DNA of 23,830 bases from an uncultured Prevotella sp. (GCA_900544825.1 UQWP01000057.1:1-23830); one strand, 5' to 3'. Positions 7,834 through 15,193 are shown, numbered from the stretch's first letter. The notes: a model not told the origin generated them from the sequence alone. Numbers and translations are program-made.

Positions 7834-8043
7834 AATATCGGCAGAAGAAACTGACATCAGCGAAATGAAACTCCCAAGCCATCTCCTTGATGCTTTGCGT
7901 GCTTCGCTTAAGATGCAGCTTGAGCTGCAGAATCACGTATTGGTCGATGATGGTCTTGGGGGTATGCCCCGTTACCTGATTCACGATGTTGGTGAGCGGA
8001 AAAGACTTGCTTCCTGCTGACTGCTTAATTCTGATAATTCCAT
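7790..8043 (-). pseudogene. AraC-family regulator remnant, internally deleted
   Basis: The C-terminal half of an AraC DNA-binding domain is clear: LTNIVNQVTGHTPKTII, then SIKEMAWEFHFADVSFF, CRYFKKHTGLTPQQIRS and a stop at 7790. The frame continues upstream without an ATG and reaches a stop within about 25 codons, so the rest of the protein is missing. In another frame a plausible original start (ATG at 8043, MELSELSSQQ) is placed correctly behind a -7 element, but it runs into a stop after 20 codons. The simplest reading is an internal deletion joining the first roughly 15 codons to the last roughly 75 out of frame. Its 3' end overlaps the hybrid kinase gene. Its neighbour suggests it once controlled the TolC-containing efflux operon on the other strand. 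Confidence 0.75.
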
Positions 8044-8094
8044 CTACACCTTATTATATATAAGCTATTATATCTTTTTATTCCTATTTCGGTT

Positions 8095-8103
8095 GCAAAA
8101 TTA
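8095..8103 (-). promoter_or_regulatory. -7 element of the AraC remnant
   Basis: TAATTTTGC on the minus strand, about 50 bases ahead of the presumed ancestral AraC start at 8043. It is embedded in CGGTTGCAAAATTACACAA (plus strand), which recurs almost exactly ahead of the AGCS symporter gene (23577-23595). Confidence 0.5.
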
Positions 8104-8168
8104 CACAAAATATGTGATATAAAAGAACTATTATTCCCAAATCGTCCATCCACTGCGAAATATTTAAA

Positions 8169-8200
8169 GCGAATGTTCGCCCAAAACTCCGTACCTTTGC
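8169..8200 (+). promoter_or_regulatory. Promoter/operator of the TolC remnant
   Basis: TACCTTTGC (8192-8200) is a good -7 element 27 bases before the ATG at 8227. The 12-bp palindrome GCGAATGTTCGC (8169-8180) covers the -33 region and could be an operator. No standard -33 TTTG is visible. Confidence 0.5.
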
Positions 8201-8226
8201 ACCCGAAATTCAAAAAGTTATGATCA

Positions 8227-8760
8227 ATGATTAAGAAAATCTTATTTGTAAGCCTTCTGCTTGCAGGAGGACCCTTTGGGCTTCGGCTCAATCACAAACC
8301 ACCGAAGGGGCGGCTGCTTCATTGCCAGTCAGCAAGAAAGAAAACATGACCATCAGCCAACTCTTCCAGAAGGTGGAGGATAACAGCAAAAGTCTTCGCA
8401 CTTCATTATCAGAAGTAGAAGCAGCCCATCTCGGCATCGAATCGGCTAAAAGCAAGAAACTGCCCGACCTTGATGCTTCCCTTTCATTCAGCTACATCGG
8501 CAATGCGCTGATTACCGACCGTGACTTCAGCAACGTTCATGGTTTGAAATCCCCACATTTCGGCAACAACTTTGTCTTCCAGGCACAGCAGGTGGTTTAC
8601 GTCGGTGGAGCCATCAACGCAGGCATCAAGCTCGCCGAACTCGGAAAGCAGCAGGCAGAGGTAGGCGTAAAACTCACCCGACAGCAGATTCGCTTCATCG
8701 CCCTAGGTCAATATCTCGATCTTTACAAGATAGACAACCGCATCAAGGTGTATGAAAACT
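8227..8760 (+). pseudogene. TolC-family outer-membrane efflux protein, frameshifted and truncated
   Basis: The start at 8227 gives a signal peptide MIKKILFVSLLLAGG, then the frame shifts and stops at 8347-8349. In the adjacent frame the expected continuation is present: LWASAQSQTTEGAAASLP, then MTISQLFQKVEDNSKSL, AAHLGIESAKSKKLPDLDAS, FVFQAQQVVYVGGAINAG and IRFIALGQYLDLYKIDNRIK, the usual N-terminal third of a TolC-family protein. One base missing from a GGAGGAACCC-like string would explain the shift. After KVYENY (about 8755-8763) the TolC homology ends and the sequence continues directly with the 3' part of a transporter gene in another frame. About two thirds of TolC and everything that normally lies between have been deleted. 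Confidence 0.8.
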
Positions 8761-9088
8761 ACCAATGTACCCAACTTCGTGGAATGGACGGGTGCCATCG
8801 CCGGTTGCCTCTTCTGCCTTTTCTGGTGCAAGGTGCTTCACCAGAAATACACCCGTCTGCTCACGATAGGTGTGGCAACGATGGTATGCTAGCTTGCCCT
8901 ACGATGCCACCAATCTTCTGATGCTCAGCATCCGGAATCTCTATGGCATCACCTGTCTCATTGGCATTGCCGTACTGCTCATCTTCCTGCTCTGGGATGT
9001 ACAGCCCGTGAGAAGTACCCTCAAAAAGATGCCATCCTGGAACTTCGTGGGTAAGAGGATGAAGAAAAAGAAAGGATTTGCGAAATAG
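8761..9088 (+). pseudogene. C-terminal remnant of an MFS-like membrane transporter
   Basis: From 8761 the sequence reads TNVPNFVEWTGAIAG, then CLFCLFWCKVL, LLTIGVATMV, and stops at TAG (8890-8892). Shifting frame near 8886 gives YASLPYDATNLLMLSIRNLY, a hydrophobic helix ITCLIGIAVLLIFLLWD, and the tail MPSWNFVGKRMKKKKGFAK with a stop at 9086-9088. Joined across a one-base shift, this is the last roughly 110 residues of a polytopic membrane protein. In Bacteroidota a TolC gene next to an AraC regulator is commonly followed by HlyD/EmrA and a 14-helix MFS pump, so an EmrB-like pump is likely but inferred. There is no start of its own. The last 61 bases are repeated at 12336-12396. Confidence 0.7.
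9028..9088 (+). repeat. Direct repeat, left copy (transporter 3' end) flanking the helicase gene
   Basis: This 61-base stretch matches 12336-12396 with 6 mismatches by my count. Both copies encode SWNFVGKR(M/V)KKKKGFAK and a stop. Most differences are silent or conservative, which points to separate evolutionary copies and not to a recent target-site duplication. Confidence 0.85.
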
Positions 9089-9156
9089 TCATCGGTTCTG
9101 CTATCGGCGTGATCATAAACCTCGTACTTCCTAAATCGAAGAAGGAAGAGGTGTAA
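9089..9156 (+). pseudogene. Uracil permease 3' end remnant
   Basis: Directly after the transporter stop the frame reads VIGSAIGVIINLVLPKSKKEEV and stops at 9154-9156. The intact permease at 12495-13697 ends SAVIGVVLNLVLPKTKKEEV. The nucleotide sequences are alike but diverged. Everything else of this permease copy is missing, so a deletion joined the transporter stop codon to the last roughly 22 permease codons. Confidence 0.8.
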
Positions 9157-9161
9157 AGAAA

Positions 9162-9211
9162 AAAGGGGAAAATCTTTGATTATGAGATAGTTTTCAAAGT
9201 TTTTCCCCTTT
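9162..9211. terminator. Bidirectional terminator between permease remnant and helicase gene
   Basis: An 18-bp inverted repeat with one internal mismatch (9162-9179 with 9194-9211) is bounded by A-runs on the left and T-runs on the right, so it can terminate in both directions. A further 7-bp palindrome, TGCAAGA-T-TCTTGCA (9236-9250), lies just beyond. Confidence 0.75.
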
Positions 9212-9280
9212 ACAAGAGTAATGTCCCAACTAGATTGCAAGATTCTTGCAGATTTGTGAATCGATACAATTTACCTAGAT

Positions 9281-9307
9281 GTTCCTCATCATATTTTATA
9301 GAGGAAC
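9281..9307 (-). terminator. Hairpin at the helicase stop codon
   Basis: GTTCCTC (9281-9287) pairs with GAGGAAC (9301-9307), which overlaps the last codons of the helicase gene. No T-run follows, so termination more likely depends on the stronger hairpin at 9162-9211. Confidence 0.35.
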
Positions 9308-12229
9308 CTTTAAAATTTGGGCAGGAATCTCTGTCTTTGTATATTTTAGCAAGAGCTTAGCCGCATTTTTATCCTTATCATCCTCATTATCTGTACAGCC
9401 TCCAATTGATCTTTCGCCAAAGGTGAAAAAATAATCTTTTGCTCTAGAAACTGCAACATTTATCAGATTGTCATTCTCCTTGATAAACTTCCACCCCTCT
9501 TGACGACCATATACAGTAGAGAATATAACTATCTTGCTCTCTGCACCTTGGAAAGTATGTACAGTTCCACAAGGAATCTTTCCAACCTTATGATTCTTAG
9601 ACACTTTTTCTAAAGCTACTTTTATCTTGTCCACCTGAGCCTTAAATGGCGTAATAACCGAAATTGTTTTTTCTATCGCAAATTTACCATCTTTCGAATA
9701 TGCATTCCTTATCTCTTCAAAATTTTGGTCTATCCATTTTGCAATAGCTTCAGCCTCTTGCATGCAAATTCTACTCTCACCATCAACTTCAGAGTTCTGA
9801 TGACTAACATGAAAAGACCCCATGGCAGGACAGTTTGGACCTAAGAATCTATCATTTTCAAACTCATCTGGCCTACGAGGATTCAGACGTCCATGATAAA
9901 CCAACTCATTGCAGAAGCTAATGATTTCTTTGTAACAACGTCTATGCTCACTAAGAAACATTCCTCTCTCCCCTTTCTTTTGAAACTTGCATGCACTTGT
10001 TGCCAAAGACATCAAGCTTGAAGAAGAGCAGTTTAAAGGAAGAGTTAAGAACTCCGATATATTTTCTATTGAATCCTTACCAAGAATTTTCTTATGCATT
10101 TCGTAATCTACGATTTCACTAACAGAATACACTGGTGGTATTTGATGCACATCTCCTACGACGATAGCCTTCTTGGCTAAGGCAAATGAAGGAATGGCCA
10201 ATTCTGGAGCGACCTGTCCTGCTTCATCTACAATCAAAAGATCTATGTTCCGCATATATGGTAACTGCTTTAAATCATCAGATTCTTTCGATATTTTCAT
10301 TTTTCCCGATTGGCTTGAATTCTTTGTTCTATCTAATGCTCCCTTAAAGACATCAGGTAATTTAAAGAATGTCATCACCATACAAGGTGTAATCTTTGCC
10401 ATTCTATGGAATCTTTTGTCTTGGATGCTTAAATATTTATAGGTATATTTTCTTTCATCTAGACAATCATTTGCCATTAACCAACTAGCCTCATAATAAT
10501 GAACTGCAAGCCAAAACATCTGATATCTTAACGTTATATCTAAAATACCATTTATTTCTTCAAGCCCCACAGCACTCAACTCACTAATACCATTTTCGGG
10601 GATACCTTTAACTTTTTTATCATCTTTATGAAGACTTTTTGTTATATGCAAAAGTTTCTCCTTATAATCGAATCCAAATTCGTTCAGACTCTCTAATAGA
10701 TTCTCAAGTTTTCTATTAGAGGAATCTGGCTGAGCTTCAGATTTATAAAAACCTAAAAAACTCAAGAACTTCTGACACAATGTCTTTTTTTTCTGATTAC
10801 TATTTTGAACCGTCGGCTTTTCAACAGCAGATAATATTTCTTTTAATTTCGATTCACGCTTTTGAATTTCGTTTTGAAGATACTTCATTACACCCTCCCA
10901 ATAGGAGTTCTCATTAGTATTTTTTATATGATAACATTTATCACAACACTCCTGAAACGTATTCTTAAATTCTTCAAATTTTTCGTTTTCTGCTTGGCTA
11001 TTATTTTTATGTTCTATACTCTCATAATCTATACCACCTTCTTTATTCGTCTTAAAATGTGGATCATTCTTCTTAGCATCAGAAGGAAAATATACTGAAA
11101 AAGAAGATAGTCCAATCCATCTTCTTTCCAACAACTTTCTCATTTCATCCTTACCAGAATCTTCCTCTACCACATTTGCAAAAGAATCCATTACATTGGT
11201 AACAGCTTTGTTATTAGTAGAAGTTGCTACAATAATGGGGGCTTTCAGACCTTCTTTTGCATGTTTGACAAACAAATCAGCAACAACACTTTGTAAAAGT
11301 GTAGTCTTACCTGTTCCCGGAGGACCAGACACAGCTAAAATCTCTCCATCTTTTGTTCCATTCAAATGATGAAGTGATTCTCTTTGAGAAGGAGAAAGGG
11401 GCCATTTACCACTCATAACTCCTAAATGTTTTTTCATTGATTTAATATTCAATTCTCCATATAAACCTTCTTCGGTATCTTTTGAAGGAAAAAGCAGATT
11501 GTTGAGTAATGGAACCGATTTCATATTTTCATCGATATGCTCAAACAAAAAATGATATAATTCGAGTATCTTGCCATAAGCTTCCACTGTTTCATCCAAA
11601 ATAATCCATGCAGAAGGATAAATCTCATAACAACAGTTTTTCTTTTCAGAATTTTTAAGGAATGTAGAATCCCAGTCATTTTCAATCTGAAAATTGTAAT
11701 ATTCCTTCACCTTAGCAATATATTTATCCCAAAGAATTTCATTTTTATTGCTGATACCTTCTGTTAGATTGAAATCTTTATCTTTCCATTCACCAATAGA
11801 AACGTTATTCCCAAAAGGAGCCAAAATCTCAATCGGTATCCATGGAGCCTTAGTCTTATTTACCTTTAATTGTCCATTCACGTCAAGAATAGCTGGAATA
11901 TAAAGAACAGGTATATCTAGTGCCCCTGTCTCTTGATTTATCCCCCTTTCTTTATTCATTTCATCAACATGTCTTTCGCTTTTGATAATTTTAGGCAAAA
12001 TCAGCACATTTAGGTCATCTTCCTCTGTAACCTTTATCTTTTTCTGCTTTTTCTTTTCATTATATATTTGAAAAAGTTCTTTATAAACTTCTCTACCCAA
12101 AAAGCCATTTTCTAAGTTAGAAGATTCATCTAATTTCAAAGGCTTTTCCTTTTTAAAATCGATACCACTTTTGATTTTAATTATCTTAATGAGATATTCC
12201 AATATTCTTTTTTTGTCCATATAAAACAT
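9296..12229 (-). CDS. SF1 Dna2/NAM7-like helicase, candidate accessory or defence gene
   Basis: 977 residues. A Q-motif-like WPLSPSQRESL (276-286) precedes Walker A GPPGTGKTT (302-310). Then come DEAGQ (668-672), GDVHQIPP (692-699), SEHRR (760-764), GTVHTFQGAE (888-897) and NVAVSRAK (924-931), the motif set of Upf1/Dna2/NAM7 SF1 helicases. A charged insertion of more than 300 residues, partly coiled-coil-like, separates Walker A from DEAGQ. The N-terminal 275 residues match no domain I recognise, and no nuclease, protease or phospholipase motif is visible. The gene is strikingly AT-rich and Lys/Asn-rich compared with its neighbours and is flanked by repeated neighbour-gene ends, so recent acquisition is likely. 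Helicases of this type occur in several antiviral systems; a stand-alone defence role is inference. An alternative start is Met4 (12220). Confidence 0.85.
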   Translation of the reverse strand: MFYMDKKRILEYLIKIIKIKSGIDFKKEKPLKLDESSNLENGFLGREVYKELFQIYNEKKKQKKIKVTEEDDLNVLILPKIIKSERHVDEMNKERGINQETGALDIPVLYIPAILDVNGQLKVNKTKAPWIPIEILAPFGNNVSIGEWKDKDFNLTEGISNKNEILWDKYIAKVKEYYNFQIENDWDSTFLKNSEKKNCCYEIYPSAWIILDETVEAYGKILELYHFLFEHIDENMKSVPLLNNLLFPSKDTEEGLYGELNIKSMKKHLGVMSGKWPLSPSQRESLHHLNGTKDGEILAVSGPPGTGKTTLLQSVVADLFVKHAKEGLKAPIIVATSTNNKAVTNVMDSFANVVEEDSGKDEMRKLLERRWIGLSSFSVYFPSDAKKNDPHFKTNKEGGIDYESIEHKNNSQAENEKFEEFKNTFQECCDKCYHIKNTNENSYWEGVMKYLQNEIQKRESKLKEILSAVEKPTVQNSNQKKKTLCQKFLSFLGFYKSEAQPDSSNRKLENLLESLNEFGFDYKEKLLHITKSLHKDDKKVKGIPENGISELSAVGLEEINGILDITLRYQMFWLAVHYYEASWLMANDCLDERKYTYKYLSIQDKRFHRMAKITPCMVMTFFKLPDVFKGALDRTKNSSQSGKMKISKESDDLKQLPYMRNIDLLIVDEAGQVAPELAIPSFALAKKAIVVGDVHQIPPVYSVSEIVDYEMHKKILGKDSIENISEFLTLPLNCSSSSLMSLATSACKFQKKGERGMFLSEHRRCYKEIISFCNELVYHGRLNPRRPDEFENDRFLGPNCPAMGSFHVSHQNSEVDGESRICMQEAEAIAKWIDQNFEEIRNAYSKDGKFAIEKTISVITPFKAQVDKIKVALEKVSKNHKVGKIPCGTVHTFQGAESKIVIFSTVYGRQEGWKFIKENDNLINVAVSRAKDYFFTFGERSIGGCTDNEDDKDKNAAKLLLKYTKTEIPAQILKVPL

Positions 12230-12261
12230 ATTTTTTAATTAACTAAAACAAAATAGTGGCA

Positions 12262-12293
12262 GCAAAGTTACATAAAGAAATAATAACAGCCAA
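12262..12293 (-). promoter_or_regulatory. Promoter of the helicase gene
   Basis: Minus-strand TTGG (12290-12293), a 19-base spacer and TAACTTTGC (12262-12270), about 33 bases before the first start codon. The incoming gene therefore carries a host-type Bacteroidota promoter. Confidence 0.6.
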
Positions 12294-12335
12294 CTTTTTC
12301 GGCAAATATTTTAGTATCACAAGGGGAAATTTAGA

Positions 12336-12396
12336 GATGTCATCCTGGAACTTCGTTGGAAAGAGAGTGAAGAAAAAGAAAGGATTTGCGAAATAA
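12336..12396 (+). repeat. Direct repeat, right copy (transporter 3' end)
   Basis: This encodes ATG-SSWNFVGKRVKKKKGFAK and a stop at 12394-12396, the counterpart of 9028-9088. Homology to the transporter stops abruptly before 12336; upstream is AT-rich sequence of the helicase segment. It is a 3' remnant and not a gene in its own right, and it leads straight into the intact uracil permease unit. Confidence 0.8.
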
Positions 12397-12409
12397 AAGA
12401 AAGAGATTC

Positions 12410-12441
12410 TTGGTATTTTCAAACTTTATTCGTATTTTTGC
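12410..12441 (+). promoter_or_regulatory. Promoter of the uracil permease
   Basis: TTGG (12410-12413), a 19-base spacer and TATTTTTGC (12433-12441). The leader to the ATG at 12495 is about 47 bases and A-rich. Confidence 0.65.
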
Positions 12442-12494
12442 AAAGATTTAGCAAGCTATAAACAGAAACAAAAAATCATTTTCATATACCAACA

Positions 12495-13697
12495 ATGAAT
12501 ACAGAACAACTTTCTATGACCAAGAAAACCCTTGTGGGAGTACAATTCCTCTTTGTGGCTTTCGGTGCAACGGTTCTGGTGCCTCTCCTGATAGGCATCG
12601 ATCCGGCAACGGCTCTCTTCACCGCAGGTGTGGGAACCTTTCTCTTTCACTTCATCACCAAGGGCAAAGTGCCTATCTTCCTGGGCAGTTCCTTCGCCTT
12701 CATCGCCCCCATCATCGCTGCCACCAAGCAGTGGGGACTGCCGGGAACCATCGCCGGACTTACCAGCGTCTCCCTGGTGTATTTCATCATGAGCGCCCTG
12801 GTAAAATGGCAGGGCAAGAAACTGCTGGATAGGATTTTCCCACCAGTAGTCATCGGACCAGCCATCATCCTCATCGGTCTCTCCCTTTCGGGCAGCGCTG
12901 TGAATATGGCTAAGACCAACTGGATTCTCGCCTTTGCATCGCTCATCACCGCCATCCTGGTGCTTACCTTCTGCAAGGGACTGATGAAGCTGGTTCCTAT
13001 CATTTCGGGCGTTATCGTGGGTTACGTCATCGCCATCTGCATGGGCGAGGTAGATTTCTCGGGCGTGGCAGAGGCATCGTGGTTCTCCTGTCCGGTAAGC
13101 TTCGATACCATCACCCATTTCTCTTGGGCGCCATTCCTCTATATGTTGCCTGTGGCGATAGCGCCGGTGCTGGAACATATCGGCGACGTGTATGTGGTGA
13201 GTGCCGTGGCGAAGAAGGATTTCGTGGAAGATCCGGGATTGCATCGCACGATGTTGGGAGATGGAGTGGCGTGTCTCTGTTCCGCCTTTCTGGGTGGTCC
13301 TCCTGAGACTACCTATTCTGAAGTAACGGGAGCCATGTCTATCACCAAGGTTACGAGTCCTGCCGTGATTCGCATATCCGCAGCCACTGCCATCTGTTTC
13401 TCCATCGTAGGCAAGCTGAGTGCCTTGCTACAGAGCATACCTCAGGCGGTATTGGGTGGCATCATGCTGCTTCTTTTCGGCACCATCGCCAGTGTGGGTG
13501 TTCAGAATCTGATGCAGAACAAGGTAGATATGAATGAAACCCGCAATGTCATCATCATCTCGGTGATGCTGACGATGGGCTTGGGTGGCGCCGTCCTCTC
13601 CTCCGGTTCCTTCGCCATTTCCGGCATCGGTCTCTCCGCCGTCATTGGCGTAGTTCTCAACCTCGTACTTCCTAAAACGAAGAAGGAGGAGGTATAA
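12495..13697 (+). CDS. uraA: Uracil permease, NCS2 family
   Basis: 400 residues, a polytopic inner-membrane protein of usual NCS2 length. It imports uracil, probably with protons, for pyrimidine salvage. The substrate-site signature on the eighth helix is seen as LEHIGD (Glu227, His228), and the tenth-helix region reads GPPETTYSEVTGAMSITKV with Glu276, the counterpart of PNTTYGENIG in E. coli UraA. The motif here is EHIGD where I recall EHxGH in E. coli, a difference worth an alignment. It starts at MNTEQLSMTKK; Met8 is an alternative. It has its own promoter and terminator. A second, almost completely deleted copy of its 3' end lies at 9089-9156, on the far side of the helicase gene. Confidence 0.92.
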   Translation: MNTEQLSMTKKTLVGVQFLFVAFGATVLVPLLIGIDPATALFTAGVGTFLFHFITKGKVPIFLGSSFAFIAPIIAATKQWGLPGTIAGLTSVSLVYFIMSALVKWQGKKLLDRIFPPVVIGPAIILIGLSLSGSAVNMAKTNWILAFASLITAILVLTFCKGLMKLVPIISGVIVGYVIAICMGEVDFSGVAEASWFSCPVSFDTITHFSWAPFLYMLPVAIAPVLEHIGDVYVVSAVAKKDFVEDPGLHRTMLGDGVACLCSAFLGGPPETTYSEVTGAMSITKVTSPAVIRISAATAICFSIVGKLSALLQSIPQAVLGGIMLLLFGTIASVGVQNLMQNKVDMNETRNVIIISVMLTMGLGGAVLSSGSFAISGIGLSAVIGVVLNLVLPKTKKEEV

Positions 13698-13706
13698 AAA
13701 GTGGGA

Positions 13707-13738
13707 AAACATCTTTTTTCGAAGAAAAAATGTTTTTT
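13707..13738 (+). terminator. Terminator after the uracil permease
   Basis: AAACA/TGTTT and TTTTTTC/GAAAAAA arms with a 2-base bulge and GAA loop, followed by a T-run. It lies 9 bases after the stop codon. Confidence 0.6.
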
Positions 13739-13774
13739 AATCATGAAGAAATAAACTAATTCGCAAAATATCCG

Positions 13775-13783
13775 TACCTTTGC
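13775..13783 (+). promoter_or_regulatory. -7 element immediately before the PHP gene
   Basis: TACCTTTGC ends only 3 bases before the ATG at 13787. With normal Bacteroidota spacing, transcription would begin at or next to the ATG, giving a leaderless or nearly leaderless mRNA. No clear -33 element is seen. Confidence 0.5.
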
Positions 13784-13786
13784 AGT

Positions 13787-14509
13787 ATGAAAACATTATT
13801 AGACGTACATACGCATACAATAGCATCGGGTCATGCCTACAGCAGTTTGCAGGAAATGACCATGGCAGCAAAAGAAAAGGGTTTGGAAATACTGGGAATC
13901 ACAGAGCACGGACCTCATATCCCGGGCACCTGTGATCCCATCTATTTCAGAAACCTGCATTGCGTTCCCCGTCAGCTCTATGGAATCAAGCTGATGCTGG
14001 GAGCAGAACTCAACATCCTCAATACCCAGGGCGATATTGACCTTGATGAAGATTACTGGCGCATGCTTGATATCCGAATCGCCGGCATTCATAGCCTTTG
14101 CTGGCAGGGAGGAACCAAGGAAGAGAATACACAGGGTGTCATCAATGCCATGCGCAATCCATTCGTGCAGATTATCTCCCATCCAGGAGATGGAACGGCT
14201 GAACTGGATTTCGAAGCTCTGATGAAGGTTTCCAAGGAGACGCATACCCTGCTCGAAATCAACAACCACTCCATGGCTCCCATCCGTCACAAGACGGTAG
14301 CAGCTCCCTATAACTTGGAACTGCTGGAACTTGCCAAGAAGTACGAGACACCTGTCATCTTCGGAAGTGATGCCCACTTCTCTACCATGATTGCCGACTA
14401 CAGCAACATCATGCCGCTGGTAGAGAAAGCTGAGTTCCCAGAAGAACTGGTACTCAACTATCAGCCGGAGAAGTTCATGGCTTATCTCAAGCCTACCCCA
14501 GAAAAATAG
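13787..14509 (+). CDS. PHP-domain metal-dependent phosphoesterase, YcdX-like
   Basis: 240 residues, close to the length of E. coli YcdX. The metal-ligand set of this trinuclear-metal family can be read in order: His8 and His10 (DVHTHT), His16, His41 (TEHG), Glu74 (GAEL), His102 (GIHS), His132 (SHPGD), and Asp195 with His197 (GSDAH). It is a cytoplasmic hydrolase, probably a phosphatase; the natural substrate of the family is not settled. The start must be at 13787 because DVHTHT follows within 6 residues. It shares direction with the carbonic anhydrase gene 33 bases downstream and probably forms an operon with it. Confidence 0.93.
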   Translation: MKTLLDVHTHTIASGHAYSSLQEMTMAAKEKGLEILGITEHGPHIPGTCDPIYFRNLHCVPRQLYGIKLMLGAELNILNTQGDIDLDEDYWRMLDIRIAGIHSLCWQGGTKEENTQGVINAMRNPFVQIISHPGDGTAELDFEALMKVSKETHTLLEINNHSMAPIRHKTVAAPYNLELLELAKKYETPVIFGSDAHFSTMIADYSNIMPLVEKAEFPEELVLNYQPEKFMAYLKPTPEK

Positions 14510-14542
14510 GAAAATTTCGTTTCACATTTCATTTGCACTACT

Positions 14543-15088
14543 ATGATTATAGAGGAAATTATCAAGTATAATAAAGAATTCGTAGCCAGCAAAGGTTACG
14601 AAAAGTATCTTACGAGCAAATACCCAGACAAGAAACTTGCCATCCTTTCCTGTATGGATACCCGCCTGACAGAGCTTCTGCCGGCAGCATTGGGATTGAA
14701 GAATGGAGATGCCAAGCTCATCAAGAATGCCGGCGGACTGGTTATCAGTCCATTCGACTCTGCCATGCGCAGCCTTCTGGTTGCCATTTATGAACTGGGG
14801 GTAGAGGAAATCATGGTCATCGCCCACTCCAACTGCGGTGCCTGCCACATGAACGGCCAGCAGATGAAGGAATTGATGCTCAAGCGTGGCATACATCAGG
14901 ATGTCATCAACACCATCGGACTTTGCGGCATCGATCTAGACCATTGGCTGGAGGGCTTCCACGACACCGAGGATTCTGTAAGGAATACTATCAATACGAT
15001 CCGTACTCACCCTCTTGTACCAAAGGATGTAAATCTGCATGGTTATATCATCGATTCCAAGACGGGTAAGCTCACAGAAGTAAAATAA
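14543..15088 (+). CDS. Beta-class carbonic anhydrase
   Basis: 181 residues. The zinc site of beta-carbonic anhydrases is visible as SCMDTRL (Cys37, Asp39, Arg41) and HSNCGAC (His95, Cys98). It interconverts CO2 and bicarbonate in the cytoplasm, supplying bicarbonate for carboxylations such as phosphoenolpyruvate or propionyl-CoA carboxylation. The short length and CMDTRL...HSNCGAC spacing resemble the small single-domain bacterial forms. It follows the PHP gene by 33 bases with no terminator between them; a TTTGC at 14532-14536 lacks a well-formed TA at the right distance. Downstream, TGTTAC (15116-15121) and GTAACA (15140-15145) form a weak hairpin that could end transcription. Confidence 0.93.
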   Translation: MIIEEIIKYNKEFVASKGYEKYLTSKYPDKKLAILSCMDTRLTELLPAALGLKNGDAKLIKNAGGLVISPFDSAMRSLLVAIYELGVEEIMVIAHSNCGACHMNGQQMKELMLKRGIHQDVINTIGLCGIDLDHWLEGFHDTEDSVRNTINTIRTHPLVPKDVNLHGYIIDSKTGKLTEVK

Positions 15089-15193
15089 AGGATAAGTCAA
15101 GATTAAAATTTAAAATGTTACCATGGTTCTCCCTGGATAGTAACAATATTGCTAGCAGAACCGAAATATATTGCAAAATACCATATTTGTGGG

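Noticed and set aside
8025..8291. 88-codon open frame across the AraC/TolC intergenic region
   Set aside because: It spans both divergent promoters and the start of the TolC remnant; no family features.
9028..12396. Helicase segment as an insertion sequence or integrative element
   Set aside because: There is no transposase, integrase, terminal inverted repeat or tRNA gene. The flanking repeats are diverged gene ends and not identical target duplications.
12456..13244. 262-codon open frame antisense to the uracil permease
   Set aside because: It is antisense to an intact NCS2 permease with no independent support.
15116..15145. TGTTAC/GTAACA inverted repeat after the carbonic anhydrase gene
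   Set aside because: The arms are only 6 bp with an 18-base loop and no T-run follows; mentioned with the gene but not called as a terminator.
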